Shown here: positions 53,314-63,630 of the stretch, one piece after another
Numbering within the stretch: position 1 is the stretch's first letter
Layout of the letters: every line of letters starts with the position of its first letter
Assembly (NCBI RefSeq): GCF_004000215.1
Contig: NZ_RBVY01000004.1
Span: forward strand, 1 to 64,000
Origin: Nitratireductor alexandrii
GTDB taxonomy: Bacteria > Pseudomonadota > Alphaproteobacteria > Rhizobiales > Rhizobiaceae
Reading direction: 5' to 3'
Length of the DNA stretch: 64,000 nt
Made by a program: the position numbers and the translations under genes
The notes under the pieces: generated by a model
The model's input: the letters and a program-made list of their open reading frames with translations, nothing else
Told to the model about the DNA's origin: nothing
Databases searched by the model: none

Positions 53314-54987
53314 ATGGCGAAAAAAGACAAGAACGAGCTCGTCTTCCTGCCTCTCGGCGGCGTCGGCGAGATCGGCATGAATTTCGGTCTTTACGGCTAC
53401 GGTCCGCCGCATGCGCGCGAGTGGATCGTCGTCGATTGCGGCGTTACCTTTCCCGGCCCGGATCTTCCCGGCGCCGACCTTGTCCTGCCCGACATCAGCT
53501 TTCTGGAAGGCCAGAAGGACCGCCTGCGCGGCATCGTCATCACCCATGCCCACGAGGACCATTACGGCGCGCTGCTCGACCTGTGGCCGCGGCTCGGCGC
53601 GAAAGTGTGGATGACGCCGTTCGCCGCCGGCCTGCTGGAAGCCAAGCGCGACTATGAACAGGGCCGCCAGCCGAAAATCCCGATCGAGATCTACCGCGCT
53701 GGCGACCGGTTTACGGTCGGCCCGTTCGACATCGAGGCGGTCACCGTCACCCATTCGATCCCCGAGCCGGTCTCGCTCGCCATCACCTCGCCGCTCGGCA
53801 CGGTGATCCACACCGGCGACTGGAAAATCGATCCGGCGCCGACCATCGGCGAAAAGACCGACGAGGCGCGGTTCAGGGCGCTGGGCGACGCGGGCGTGCT
53901 GGCGCTGGTCTGCGATTCGACCAATGCCATGCGCGAGGGCGACTCGCCGTCCGAGGAGGCCGTCGGCGACGGTCTGCGCGACCTGATCGTCAAGGCCGAG
54001 GGGCGCGTCGCCGTCACCAGCTTCTCCTCCAATGTCGGGCGCATCCGCTCGGTCGCCGAGGCCGCCCACGAGGCCGGCCGCCGCGTCATCGTCATGGGCT
54101 CCTCGATGAAGCGCGTCATCAACGTCGCCACGGAGCTCGGCTATCTCGACGGTCTGCCCGACTTCGCCGACGAGGAGGAATACGGCCAGATCGCGCGCGA
54201 CAAGCTGGTCATCCTGTGCACCGGCAGCCAGGGCGAGCCGCGCGCCGTTCTGGCCAAGCTCGCCCGCGAGGAACTGCGCAACGTCGCCTTGGCGCCGGGC
54301 GACACGGTGATCTATTCCTCGCGCACGATTCCGGGCAACGAAAAGGCAATCTTGGACATCAAGAACCGGCTGATCGACCAGGGCATCCGCATCATCGAGG
54401 ACGACGACGCGCTCGTGCATGTGTCGGGCCATCCCCGGCGCAGCGAGCTCAAGCGCATGTACGAATGGGTCCGGCCGCAAAACCTGGTGCCCGTGCACGG
54501 CGAGGCCGCCCATCTGGTGGCGCAGGGTTCGCTCGCGGCCATGGCCGGCGTGCCGTCGGTCTCGCAGATCCGCAACGGCGACATGCTGCGCCTGGCGCCT
54601 GGCGCGCCCGAGATCGTCGACGAAGTCGAGGCCGGCCGCATCTACAAGGACGGCTATCTGCTGGGCAGCGAGGAGGCGGTCGGCATCCGCGCCCGGCGCA
54701 AGCTGTCCTTCGTCGGCCATGTCGCCATCAATGTCGTGCTCGACGAGCGCTACGAGCTTGCCGGCGATCCCGACATCGTCTCCTACGGCGTGCCGGGGGA
54801 GGACCGCAACGGCGAGCTCCTTGAGGATGTGATGCTCGACGCGGCGATCGGCGCGGTGGAATCGATCCCGCGCGTGCGGCGTAAGAACCTCGACCAGCTT
54901 CAGGAATCGGTCCGCCGCGCGGTACGCAACGCCGCCCGCGACGGCTGGGGCAAAAAGCCCGTGGTGACGGTGTTCGTCACGCGCTAA
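53314..54987 (+). CDS. rnj: Ribonuclease J
   Basis: 557-aa metallo-beta-lactamase/beta-CASP nuclease with endo- and 5'-3' exonuclease activity in rRNA and mRNA maturation. The zinc motif HAHEDH begins at His78 (ITHAHEDHYGA), and other metal-site elements are HTGDWKIDP and CDSTNA. Beta-CASP motifs (HVSGHP, PVHGEA) appear later (about 369 and 392). The ATG at 53314 is preceded by AAGGA. Confidence 0.93.
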   Translation: MAKKDKNELVFLPLGGVGEIGMNFGLYGYGPPHAREWIVVDCGVTFPGPDLPGADLVLPDISFLEGQKDRLRGIVITHAHEDHYGALLDLWPRLGAKVWMTPFAAGLLEAKRDYEQGRQPKIPIEIYRAGDRFTVGPFDIEAVTVTHSIPEPVSLAITSPLGTVIHTGDWKIDPAPTIGEKTDEARFRALGDAGVLALVCDSTNAMREGDSPSEEAVGDGLRDLIVKAEGRVAVTSFSSNVGRIRSVAEAAHEAGRRVIVMGSSMKRVINVATELGYLDGLPDFADEEEYGQIARDKLVILCTGSQGEPRAVLAKLAREELRNVALAPGDTVIYSSRTIPGNEKAILDIKNRLIDQGIRIIEDDDALVHVSGHPRRSELKRMYEWVRPQNLVPVHGEAAHLVAQGSLAAMAGVPSVSQIRNGDMLRLAPGAPEIVDEVEAGRIYKDGYLLGSEEAVGIRARRKLSFVGHVAINVVLDERYELAGDPDIVSYGVPGEDRNGELLEDVMLDAAIGAVESIPRVRRKNLDQLQESVRRAVRNAARDGWGKKPVVTVFVTR

Positions 54988-55052
54988 ACCATGGCGTGCG
55001 AAAAAGGCCGTCGCCTTCGGGGCGACCGGCCGGGGCCAAAAGGACGAAGCGG

Positions 55053-55457
55053 ATGCTGGGAAGACTGAACCACGTCGCCATTGCCGTGCCGGACCTTGCC
55101 GCCGCCAGCGCGGTCTATCGCGACACGCTCGGCGCGAAGCTGTCCGATCCGCAGGCGCTGCCCGATCACGGCGTCACCGTCGTCTTCGTCGACCTCGGCA
55201 ACACCAAGGTGGAGTTGCTGGAACCGCTCGGCGATGCGTCGCCGATCGCCGCGTTTCTGGCCAAGAATCCCGCCGGCGGCATGCATCATCTGTGTTACGA
55301 GGTCGATGACATTCTCGCCGCCAGCGACCGGCTGAAGGCCGACGGCGCGCGCGTGCTGGGCGATGGCGAGCCGAAGACCGGTGCTCACGGCAAGCCGGTG
55401 CTGTTCCTGCATCCGAAGGATTTTGCCGGAACGCTGGTCGAGCTGGAGCAGGCCTGA
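55053..55457 (+). CDS. mce: Methylmalonyl-CoA epimerase
   Basis: 134-aa vicinal oxygen chelate protein. It interconverts (R)- and (S)-methylmalonyl-CoA between propionyl-CoA carboxylase and methylmalonyl-CoA mutase. The metal ligands sit in LNHVAIAV (His7), MHHLCYEVDD (about 75-84) and the terminal TLVELEQ glutamate. The ATG has AAGGACGAAGCGG upstream. Its carboxylase partner pccA is in the same window but 48 kb away. Confidence 0.92.
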   Translation: MLGRLNHVAIAVPDLAAASAVYRDTLGAKLSDPQALPDHGVTVVFVDLGNTKVELLEPLGDASPIAAFLAKNPAGGMHHLCYEVDDILAASDRLKADGARVLGDGEPKTGAHGKPVLFLHPKDFAGTLVELEQA

Positions 55458-55487
55458 GCCGCCGGTCGCTGGAAAGGAATTTTGACG

Positions 55488-55757
55488 ATGAGCTGGGTTT
55501 CCGGATTCGCGGTCTATTTCATCATCTGGTGGGTGACGCTGTTCGTCGTCATGCCGTTCGGCCTGAAGACCCAGGAGGAGGACGGCGACGTCACCTTGGG
55601 CACCACCGCCAGCGCGCCCAAGGGGCCGCATATGCGCCGCGCCGCCTTGCGCGCCACGCTGATCTCGCTGCTTGTCTTCGCGCTGCTTTACGTGCTCACC
55701 CGGCAATTGGGCTACAGTTTCGAAGACATCCCGTCATTCATTCCGGACTTCCAATAG
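55488..55757 (+). CDS. DUF1467 family membrane protein
   Basis: 89-aa protein with two helices (about 6-26 and 56-75) separated by an acidic loop. The motif WWVTLFVVMPFGLKTQEEDG is typical of DUF1467, which commonly sits after mce and before proS in rhizobia, as here. The function is unknown. The start is the ATG at 55488 with GGAAAGGAA upstream; a TTG two codons earlier is less likely. A bidirectional terminator follows. Confidence 0.85.
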   Translation: MSWVSGFAVYFIIWWVTLFVVMPFGLKTQEEDGDVTLGTTASAPKGPHMRRAALRATLISLLVFALLYVLTRQLGYSFEDIPSFIPDFQ

Positions 55758-55815
55758 GAAAAGCTTGCGCGCCGCGATAACTTCGGCAGTCAAACTTCTG
55801 TTTTTCCAAAAAAAA

Positions 55816-55840
55816 TGCAAGGCCGAAGCCTTGCAATTTT
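55816..55840. terminator. Bidirectional intrinsic terminator
   Basis: TGCAAGGC (55816-55823) pairs with GCCTTGCA (55828-55835). On the plus strand it is followed by ATTTTA and could end the nuo-DUF1467 transcript. On the minus strand the loop is TTCG closed by C-G and is followed by eight or more T, an even better terminator for a minus-strand transcript. Confidence 0.75.
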
Positions 55841-55958
55841 ATCACGCGTCCGATCTGTTTCCGGTGTTCGGCGGCTGCGGAAAATCGCGCCTAGATCGCA
55901 TCCTCCCAAGACTTTGACCGCGCAGGAAAGCGGTTGAATTTCCGCTCCTCTTTATGCG
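55816..55958 (-). ncRNA. Candidate minus-strand small RNA ahead of proS
   Basis: The 441-bp gap before proS holds no convincing gene on either strand. On the minus strand a promoter-like pair GTGACA (55988-55993) and TTAGTG (55965-55970), spaced 17 bases, would start a ~140-nt RNA ending at the UUCG-loop terminator. Inside, GCGGAAA and TTTCCGC can pair over a long distance. No convincing start/stop frame is present in this strand. This is a prediction from promoter plus terminator only; I cannot name an RNA family. 55994-56198 holds nothing else I can support. Confidence 0.3.
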
Positions 55959-56198
55959 GCCGCACACTAACCCAACGGTGTTTGCGATGTCACGATTTTT
56001 TTTGCACTGAAACGATCAATCCTTTGCTGCAACGCACAATGAAAAGCTGGTCGCGAACTTCCGTTACATGCGGCGATCTTGCGCCGGTCGCCTCGGGTTT
56101 CCAACCTGCCTTGAAATGGCTATGAAACGCGTGCAGACGAGCCAGCGTCATGCGGCCGATTCCGGCGCCCGTGTCCATTCCATCCAGCGGAAGATTTC

Positions 56199-57527
56199 AT
56201 GCGACTGTCGCGCTTTTTCCTGCCCATCCTGAAAGAGAACCCGCGCGAGGCCGAGATCGTCTCGCATCGCCTGATGTTGCGTGCCGGCATGATCCGCCAG
56301 CAGGGGCAGGGCAGCTTCTCCTGGCTGCCGCTCGGCAAGCGCGTGCTCGACAAGGTCAACCGCATCATCCGCGAGGAGCAGGATAGGGCCGGCGGACAGG
56401 AAATCCTGATGCCGACCATCCAGTCGGCCGATCTGTGGATCGAGAGCGGCCGTTACGAGGATTACGGCAAGGAGATGCTGCGCATCACCGACCGGCACGA
56501 GCGCAATATGCTCTACGGACCGACCAACGAGGAGATGGTCACCGACATCTTCCGTGCCTACGTCAAGTCGTACAAGGATCTGCCGCTCAACCTCTACCAC
56601 ATCCAGTGGAAATATCGCGACGAGGTGCGGCCGCGCTTCGGCGTGATGCGCAGCAGAGAGTTCCTGATGAAGGACGCCTATTCCTTCGATCTCGACTACG
56701 AGGGCGCAAAGGCGGCCTATAACCGCATGTTCGTGGCTTATCTGCGCACCTTCGCGCGCATGGGCCTGCAGGCGATCCCGATGCGCGCCGACACCGGGCC
56801 GATCGGCGGCGATCTCAGCCACGAATTCATCATCCTGGCCTCGACCGGCGAGAGCGAGGTGTTCTGCCGCAAGGATTTTCTCCAGTTCGAGGTACCCGGC
56901 GCGGATGTCGATTTCAGCGATGACGCGCAGATCGCCGACATCGTCGCGACCTGGACGACGCCCTATGCGGCCACCGACGAGATGCACGACGAGGCCGCCT
57001 GGGCGGCGATCGCCGACGACGAGAAAGTGTCGGCGCGCGGCATCGAGGTCGGCCACATCTTCCATTTCGGCACCAAATATTCCGAGCCGATGAACGCGCG
57101 AGTCACCGGCCCGGACGGCAAGGAGCATTTCGTCTCGATGGGCTCCTACGGCATCGGCCCGAGCCGGCTTCTGGCGGCGATCATCGAGGCGAGCCACGAC
57201 GACAACGGCATCGTGTGGCCCGAAAGCGTGGCCCCGTTCGACATCGCGCTGATCAACATGAAGGCGGGCGACGCGGCCTGCGACCGGGTCTGCGAGGAGC
57301 TCTACGAGAAGCTGCGGGCGGCCGGCCTAGACGTGCTTTACGACGACACCGACCAGCGCGCCGGCGGCAAGTTCGCCACCGCCGACCTGATCGGCCTGCC
57401 CTGGCAGGTGATCGTCGGCCCGCGCGGGGTCGCCGCCGGCGAGGTCGAGGTCAAGAACCGCAAGACCGGCGAGCGCCAGGCGCTTCCGGTCGCGGACGTG
57501 CTGGCACGGTTCGGTAGCGACCGATGA
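56199..57527 (+). CDS. proS: Prolyl-tRNA synthetase (short form)
   Basis: 442-aa class II aminoacyl-tRNA synthetase. Motif 2 is [22 protein letters not shown] (about 140-161), and motif 3 is [15 protein letters not shown] (about 315-330). The ~180-residue editing insertion of E. coli ProS is absent, the norm in Alphaproteobacteria, where separate YbaK/ProX-like proteins may edit. GGAAG lies before the ATG. It overlaps the lolC/E gene by four bases. Confidence 0.94.
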   Translation: MRLSRFFLPILKENPREAEIVSHRLMLRAGMIRQQGQGSFSWLPLGKRVLDKVNRIIREEQDRAGGQEILMPTIQSADLWIESGRYEDYGKEMLRITDRHERNMLYGPTNEEMVTDIFRAYVKSYKDLPLNLYHIQWKYRDEVRPRFGVMRSREFLMKDAYSFDLDYEGAKAAYNRMFVAYLRTFARMGLQAIPMRADTGPIGGDLSHEFIILASTGESEVFCRKDFLQFEVPGADVDFSDDAQIADIVATWTTPYAATDEMHDEAAWAAIADDEKVSARGIEVGHIFHFGTKYSEPMNARVTGPDGKEHFVSMGSYGIGPSRLLAAIIEASHDDNGIVWPESVAPFDIALINMKAGDAACDRVCEELYEKLRAAGLDVLYDDTDQRAGGKFATADLIGLPWQVIVGPRGVAAGEVEVKNRKTGERQALPVADVLARFGSDR

Positions 57528-58803
57528 GCAGCGCCGCCGACATCAAGCCGGGCGCGGGTCCGTTCTCGCCCTTCGAGCGGATGGTGGCCTGGCGTTACCT
57601 GCGCTCGCGGCGCAAGGAGGCCTTCATCTCGGTGATCGCGTCCATCTCCTTCGTCGGCATCATGCTCGGCGTGGCCACGCTGATCATCGTCATGGCGGTG
57701 ATGAACGGCTTCCGCGCCGAACTGCTGACCCGCATTCTGGGCGTCAACGGCCATGTCGTCGTCCAGCCGATCGACCGGCCGCTCGACGACTACGCCGAGG
57801 TTGCCGCGCGCATCAACGATGTCGACGGCGTGCGCTACGCCATCCCGATGGTCGAAGGCCAGGTCCTGGCTTCGGGCAATGTCGGACGCGGCACCGGCGC
57901 GCTGGTGCGCGGCCTGCGGGCGCAGGATCTGGGAAAGATCGAGCTGGTGGCCGGCAATGTGCGCAACGGCACGCTCGACGGCTTCGACGGGGGCGAGGGC
58001 GTTGCGATCGGCGTGCGCATGGCCGAAACGCTGGGGCTGGTCGTGGGCGACGCGATCACGCTGACCTCGCCGGAGGGCGACGTCACCCCGTTCGGCACGG
58101 TCGCGCGCCAGAAGGCCTATCCCGTCACCGCGATCTTCCAGGTCGGCATGTCGGAATACGACGCCACCATCGTGTTCATGGCGCTGTCGGAGGCGCAGCT
58201 TTATTTCAACGCCGAGGGCCGCGCCCAGACCATCGAGGTGTTCGTCGACGACCCCGATGCGATCGACGCCCTCAAACCGGCGATCGAGGCGGCCGCCCGG
58301 CGCCCGCTTTTTCTGATCGACTGGCGCCAGCGCAACGAGACCTTCTTTTCCGCGCTCGAGGTCGAGCGCAACGTCATGTTCATGATCCTGACGCTGATCG
58401 TTTTGGTCGCCGCGCTCAACATCATCTCCGGCCTGATCATGCTGGTGAAGGACAAGGGCCACGACATCGCCATCCTGCGCACCATGGGCGCGACGCGCAA
58501 CGCCATTTTGCGCATCTTCGTCATGACCGGTGCGGCGATCGGCATCACCGGCACGCTCGCCGGCGTGGTCCTGGGCGTCGTCGTGTGCCTCAATGTCGAA
58601 TCGATCCGGCAGTTCTTTTCCTGGCTGTCGGGCACGACCCTTTTCAACCCCGAACTCTATTTCCTGAGCCAGCTTCCGGCCAAGATGGATGTCGGCGAAA
58701 CCGTGTCGGTGGTCGTCATGGCGCTGGTGCTGTCGTTCTTCGCGACGCTGTTTCCGGCCTGGCGGGCGGCCCGGCTCGATCCCGTCGAAGCGCTGAGGTA
58801 CGA

Positions 58804-58807
<4 letters not shown>
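57524..58807 (+). CDS. lolC: Lipoprotein-releasing ABC transporter permease (LolC/LolE)
   Basis: 427-aa inner-membrane permease of the lipoprotein-releasing system, which extracts outer-membrane lipoproteins and passes them to LolA. One helix near the N-terminus (about 36-62), a large periplasmic MacB-like domain and three C-terminal helices with the FtsX core (about 285-420) fit the family. The start overlaps proS (ATGA), and its stop overlaps lolD (ATGA). One permease gene is seen, so it likely works as a homodimer (LolF type). Confidence 0.9.
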
Positions 58808-59490
<683 letters not shown>

Positions 59491-59696
59491 TCCGACAGGC
59501 CGCGCGCCGCTGAACCGGGCCGGCCGTCCCCGATCGCCTCGCGGCGGCCGGCATCGGCCGGCGGGGCGGACACGACCGAAAACGGCGTAGAACGCCGAAT
59601 CGGCGCCGCGCCCGTTCTTTCCAACACACGTTTACCGTTGATTCACCGAAACTGGCAGCAGCCGGCGGCATGGTCGCCGGCGCCGGTTGAGCGGGC

Positions 59697-59727
59697 TTGC
59701 AAACAGAACAAAAATAGAACATAAAAT
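59697..59727 (+). promoter_or_regulatory. LexA-controlled promoter of a microprotein
   Basis: A -35-like TTGCAA (59697-59702) and a -10-like TAAAAT (59722-59727) flank a perfect LexA box GAACAAAAATAGAAC (59706-59720; GAAC-N7-GAAC). The operator fills the promoter spacer, so LexA binding would block RNA polymerase. The next gene is the 28-codon frame 29 bases on. The rest of 59491-59696 shows no gene. Confidence 0.75.
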
Positions 59728-59755
59728 AAACATAAGCGGAATAGGAGAGATCGTG

Positions 59756-59842
59756 ATGACCGACATGCTTCAGGATGTGGCCGCCCTGGTTTCCGTCAGT
59801 GTTTTTGTCGTGTCGCTGGCGATGTGGATCGGCGCCTATTGA
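59756..59842 (+). CDS. SOS-regulated single-pass membrane microprotein (28 aa)
   Basis: The 28-codon frame begins MTDMLQDVAALVSVSVFVVS and ends MWIGAY. It has a clear ribosome-binding site (AGGAGA, 8 bases before ATG) and one membrane helix (about 5-25). Behind a LexA operator, this is the layout of the SOS-induced division inhibitor SidA of Caulobacter (29 aa, inner membrane). I cannot show homology; a similar role as a DNA-damage checkpoint or a small toxin is inference. It is too short for most gene callers. Confidence 0.7.
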   Translation: MTDMLQDVAALVSVSVFVVSLAMWIGAY

Positions 59843-59846
59843 TCGC

Positions 59847-59867
59847 CGCGGCGGCCGGGCCGCCGCG
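59847..59867 (+). other. GC-rich hairpin after the microprotein
   Basis: CGCGGCGGC (59847-59855) pairs perfectly with GCCGCCGCG (59859-59867) around CGG, starting four bases after the stop codon. No T-run follows directly, so it may be a weak terminator or an mRNA-stabilising element. 59868-59995 contains nothing else I can support. Confidence 0.45.
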
Positions 59868-59995
59868 TCGCGGAAAATCGCGCGGAGAAGTGTTTTTTGC
59901 CGGCAACGCATCGGTCCGGCCGTCTTGGTCGGCACCGGCCGGATCGGGCTTTGGCACAACAAGCGGGACGGCGGTCGGCCTTGCCCGCGCCTGTC

Positions 59996-61759
59996 TCAGT
60001 CGCCAACGGCGACGCCCTCGCGGCGCGGGTCGGCGCTGCCCGCCAGCGTGCCGTCCTCGTTGAAGGTGATGCCGTGTAGGCCCGAATTCAGCGCGCCGAT
60101 TTCGACCGTGTAGCCGAGCGCTTCCAGCGGGGCGGCAAAGTCTTCGGCCGCCGTGCCGGCCTCGAGCTGGAACGTGCCGAACCGGTTGGTCAGATGCGGC
60201 AGCGCCACCGCCTCTTGCATGTCCATTTCCCAGTCGATCAGCGCGATCAGCGTCTTGGCGACATAGGGAATGATGTTGCTGCCGCCGGGCGAGCCGAGCG
60301 CGTAGAGCGGCTTGCCGTCGTGCAGCACGATGGTCGGCGACATCGACGAGCGCGGCCGCTTGCCGCCCTGCGGGCGGTTGGCCACCGCCGCGCCGTCGCG
60401 CTGCGGGACGAAGGAAAAATCGGTAAGCTGGTTGTTGAGCAGGAACCCCTCCACCATCAGCCGCGCGCCGAAGGCGTTTTCGATCGAGCTGGTCATCGAG
60501 GCGATATTGCCGTCGTCGTCGACGATGACGAAATGCGATGTCGATTGCCTTTCCAGCGTTATGCCGTCGCGGCGCAGCGCCGCCTTTTTCCAGGGCGGCT
60601 CGCCGGGCGCGACATCGGAAGCGGGCAGGGCGGTCGGCCGCCGCAAAAGCGCCGCGCGCGCGGCGAGATAGGCCCGGTCGAGCAGGCCTTCTGGAATGCG
60701 GGTGAAGTCGCTGTCGGCGACATAGCGGCCGCGATCGGCGAAGGCGAGCCGGGTGGCGTCGCCGATCAGGCGCCAGCTTTCGGGCGCCTCGGGCCCGAGC
60801 GCGGGCAGGTTGAACCCTTCCAGCAGGCCGAGAATCTGGCCGACGGCGAGCGCGCCCGAGGACGGCGGGCCCATGCCGCATACGTCGTGGCCGCGATAGG
60901 AGATACACACCGGCGCCCGCTCCCTGGCCCGGTAGGCGGCGAGGTCGGCGCGCGACAGCGCGCCCGGATTGTCGTCATGGCCGGTTACCGCCGCCACGAT
61001 CGCCGCCGCGATCGCGCCCTCGTAAAAGGCGTCGGCGCCCTCGCGGCCGATCCGGCGCAGCGTGCGCGCATAGGCGGGATTGGCCAGCCTGTCGCCTTCC
61101 TGCAGCGGCGTGCCGTCGTCGTGGAAGAAATAGGCGCGGGTCGACGCCTGTCCGGCGAGCCGGTCGGCGTCGTTGGCAATCAGCGCCGCAAGCCGCGGCG
61201 AGACGGCAAAGCCCTGTTCGGCGAGCGCCGCGGCCGGTTCGAACAGGCCGGCCCAGTCCTTGCGGCCGTAGCGGTCATGCACCGTCTCCATCAGCCGCAC
61301 CACGCCGGGCACCCCGACCGAGCGGCCGCCGACCACGGCCTCGAAAAACCCCATCGGCGCGCCGTCCGGCTTCACGAACAGCGTTTCGGTCGCCGCTTCG
61401 GGCGCCGTCTCGCGCCCGTCGAACGTCGTCACCGCCGTGCCGCTTGCCGCGTCGTACCAGACCAGGAAGGCGCCGCCGCCGATGCCCGAGGATTGCGGTT
61501 CGACCAGGCCGAGCACGGTCTGCACCGCGACCAGCGCGTCGGCGGCCGTTCCGCCCGCGCGCAGCACCGCCAGTCCGGCCTCGGCCGCCAGCGGATTGGC
61601 CGCCGCCACCATGCGCCGCTCGGCTGCCGCCGCTGCGCGCGCCTTGGTGCCGCTGGCGATTTCCGGGGCGACCGCGTCGGCCGCCTGCTGGGCGATGGCC
61701 GCGCCGGGCGCGGCGGCCATGGCCAGGGCGAGAACATAGCCGGCGAGGCGGGTTTTCAT
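59996..61759 (-). CDS. ggt: Gamma-glutamyltransferase
   Basis: 587-aa periplasmic enzyme that removes the gamma-glutamyl group from glutathione and related compounds. A Sec signal peptide (about 1-23, ending AIA/QQA) is visible. The autoprocessing nucleophile is Thr407, in STSHFVIVDDDGN, which aligns with the canonical TTHYSVVD, although the second Thr is Ser here. Downstream are GFLLNNQLTDFSF and the SSMSPTI oxyanion region. It starts directly after the lipB stop codon, so the two are probably co-transcribed. Confidence 0.9.
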   Translation of the reverse strand: MKTRLAGYVLALAMAAAPGAAIAQQAADAVAPEIASGTKARAAAAAERRMVAAANPLAAEAGLAVLRAGGTAADALVAVQTVLGLVEPQSSGIGGGAFLVWYDAASGTAVTTFDGRETAPEAATETLFVKPDGAPMGFFEAVVGGRSVGVPGVVRLMETVHDRYGRKDWAGLFEPAAALAEQGFAVSPRLAALIANDADRLAGQASTRAYFFHDDGTPLQEGDRLANPAYARTLRRIGREGADAFYEGAIAAAIVAAVTGHDDNPGALSRADLAAYRARERAPVCISYRGHDVCGMGPPSSGALAVGQILGLLEGFNLPALGPEAPESWRLIGDATRLAFADRGRYVADSDFTRIPEGLLDRAYLAARAALLRRPTALPASDVAPGEPPWKKAALRRDGITLERQSTSHFVIVDDDGNIASMTSSIENAFGARLMVEGFLLNNQLTDFSFVPQRDGAAVANRPQGGKRPRSSMSPTIVLHDGKPLYALGSPGGSNIIPYVAKTLIALIDWEMDMQEAVALPHLTNRFGTFQLEAGTAAEDFAAPLEALGYTVEIGALNSGLHGITFNEDGTLAGSADPRREGVAVGD

Positions 61760-62503
61760 CTATGCGCTCCTGGTCTCGGCGGTTGCCGCCGCCGTCTCCA
61801 CCGGCCCGAAAATCTCGACAAAGGCCGCCTTCAGCGCCACGTCGAGATCGGCCATCGTCACCGGCAGGCCGAGATCGACCAGGCTGGTGACGCCGTGGCC
61901 GGCGATCCCGCACGGCACGATGCCGGAAAAATGCGACAGGTCCGGTTCCACATTGATGGCGATGCCGTGAAAGCTGACCCATTTGCGCAGCCGGATGCCG
62001 ATCGCGGCGATCTTGTCCTCGGCCGGCGACCCGTCGGCCAGCGGCGGCTTGTCGGGGCGGGCCACCCACACCCCGACCCGGTCTTCGCGGCGTTCTCCGC
62101 GCACGTTGAAGCGCGTGAGCGTGCGGATGATCCAGTCCTCCAGCGCGCCGACGAACACGCGCACGTCCGGCCGCCGCCGCTTCAGGTCGAGCATCACATA
62201 GGCGACCCGCTGGCCGGGGCCGTGATAGGTGTATTCGCCGCCCCGGCCGGCGTCGAAAACCGGAAACCGCCCCGGCTCGAGCAGGTCTTCGCGCCGGGCG
62301 CTGGTGCCGGCGGTATAAAGGGGGGCGTGTTCGACCAGCCACACCAGCTCGCTTTCTCGGCCGTCGCGAATCGCCGCCGCGCGGTCTTCCATGAAGGCGA
62401 GCGCGTCGGGATAGGAGACCGGGCCGGGCGCGATCTCCCAGGCGACCGGCCCCGCGCCGGGCAGGGCCAGAAAGGTGGTGTCGAGGCTTTGGCGTTCGGC
62501 CAT
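61760..62503 (-). CDS. lipB: Lipoyl(octanoyl) transferase LipB
   Basis: 247-aa enzyme that moves octanoyl groups from acyl carrier protein to lipoyl domains. Conserved motifs are [20 protein letters not shown] (about 85-104), the catalytic lysine in [18 protein letters not shown], and the catalytic cysteine in VPCGI. The ATG at 62503 (MAERQS) is chosen with AAGGAA upstream; an ATG at 62530 would add nine residues. The 255 bases upstream to the tRNA gene hold no further gene. Confidence 0.93.
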   Translation of the reverse strand: MAERQSLDTTFLALPGAGPVAWEIAPGPVSYPDALAFMEDRAAAIRDGRESELVWLVEHAPLYTAGTSARREDLLEPGRFPVFDAGRGGEYTYHGPGQRVAYVMLDLKRRRPDVRVFVGALEDWIIRTLTRFNVRGERREDRVGVWVARPDKPPLADGSPAEDKIAAIGIRLRKWVSFHGIAINVEPDLSHFSGIVPCGIAGHGVTSLVDLGLPVTMADLDVALKAAFVEIFGPVETAAATAETRSA

Positions 62504-62696
62504 GACGGGTTCCTTGCCGCGAAAAACCATGCCCGCCGGGCGCTGCCGACCGGCTCCGGCGCAGGGGCGTTGGGAAACGACTCTAAAGCGCGCGCGGCGA
62601 ATCCGAAAGATCGCCGCGCGTTTTCCCGTGCCGCACGCGGGCGCGGCGCAGCCCGCGCCCGGCCGCCGCAGCCCGCAAAATGCCGTCTCACGGCAC

Positions 62697-62725
62697 TTGT
62701 TTCCCGACAGGCGATTTGCTACACG
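62697..62725 (+). promoter_or_regulatory. Candidate promoter of tRNA-Leu
   Basis: TTGTTT (62697-62702) and TACACG (62720-62725) are separated by 17 bases and would start transcription about 27 bases before the mature tRNA. Confidence 0.35.
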
Positions 62726-62758
62726 CGCCGAGCCGGTCGAAACCGGCTTCTACCACGT

Positions 62759-62843
62759 GCGGTCGTGGCGGAATTGGTAGACGCGCAGCGTTGAGGTCGC
62801 TGTGGGGCAACCCGTGGAAGTTCGAGTCTTCTCGACCGCACCA
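62759..62843 (+). tRNA. tRNA-Leu (anticodon GAG)
   Basis: 85-nt class II tRNA. The acceptor arms GCGGTCG (62759-62765) and CGACCGC (62833-62839) pair perfectly, followed by A and an encoded CCA. The anticodon stem CAGCG/CGCTG encloses TTGAGGT, giving anticodon GAG (codons CUC/CUU). The D-loop has GGTAGAC, and a long variable arm follows. TTCGAGTCT forms the T-loop region. A weak CCCGGG hairpin lies just after it. Confidence 0.95.
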
Positions 62844-63003
62844 TCCGACCCGGGGAGTTTTCCCGGGCGACAAAGAGACTTTTCAAAAAGAGTGCAGGCG
62901 TCCGGAGCGACAGGCTCTTTGCGACAGGTGTTGGATCGCGCTTGCTTTTTCAATGGCGTTCGCTTTCCATTGGCGGCGAATACCATCGGAATGGCAGCAC
63001 CAC

Positions 63004-63630
63004 ATGGCGGACGGTCTGAATCTCTGGTTGATCTTGGGGGCTGCGTTCATCGCCGTCGCCAGTCCCGGTCCAGGCACCCTGGCAATTGCCGGTGCGTCGA
63101 TGCGTGCGGGGCGGCGGAGCGGTCTGGCGCTTGCGTCGGGCATGACGACGGGCTCGTTCGTCCTGGGAACTTCAGCTGCCCTCGGACTGGGGACCCTGTT
63201 GGCAGCCAATCAGGTGTTTTTTGAGATATTCCGATACGTTGGTTCGGGCTATCTGCTCTATCTGGCCTATCGGTCCCTCAGGGCGTTCCTTTCCGCGGGA
63301 CCAAGCGAATATCGAGGCAGAACATCGACCTCCTTGCGCTCCGCTTATCTTACTGGTTTGGCGGTCCACCTCACCAATCCGAAGGCCATCCTGTTCTTCG
63401 GTGCACTTTACGCGATAGGAGTTCCGGCAGACGTCACGGCACCGGGGCTGGCGATCGTGGTCGTTGCGGTCAGCTTGCAGACCATGCTCATTCTCCACGC
63501 TTACGCGCTGTTGCTCTCCATGCCGAAGGTGATGAATACATATGTCAGAGCAAGGAGGTGGTTCGAAGGCTTGTTCGCTTTGACCTTCGGGGCCGCCGGT
63601 CTGCGGATTTTTCTTTCGAGGATGAATTAG
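63004..63630 (+). CDS. LysE family translocator
   Basis: 208-aa inner-membrane exporter of the LysE/RhtB family (amino acids or derivatives). The N-terminal motif LILGAAFIAVASPGPGTLAIAG (about 9-30) is diagnostic, and about six helices are visible, with GLAVHLTNPKAILFFGAL (about 119-136) as the second family motif. The ATG at 63004 matches the family start; no strong ribosome-binding site is seen. Codon use here is visibly less GC-biased than in the rest of the window, which may mark imported DNA after the tRNA. Confidence 0.85.
   Translation: MADGLNLWLILGAAFIAVASPGPGTLAIAGASMRAGRRSGLALASGMTTGSFVLGTSAALGLGTLLAANQVFFEIFRYVGSGYLLYLAYRSLRAFLSAGPSEYRGRTSTSLRSAYLTGLAVHLTNPKAILFFGALYAIGVPADVTAPGLAIVVVAVSLQTMLILHAYALLLSMPKVMNTYVRARRWFEGLFALTFGAAGLRIFLSRMN

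Noticed and set aside
55990-56178. 62-aa minus-strand gene before proS
   Set aside because: No ribosome-binding site and no protein-like pattern; it is likely intergenic DNA.
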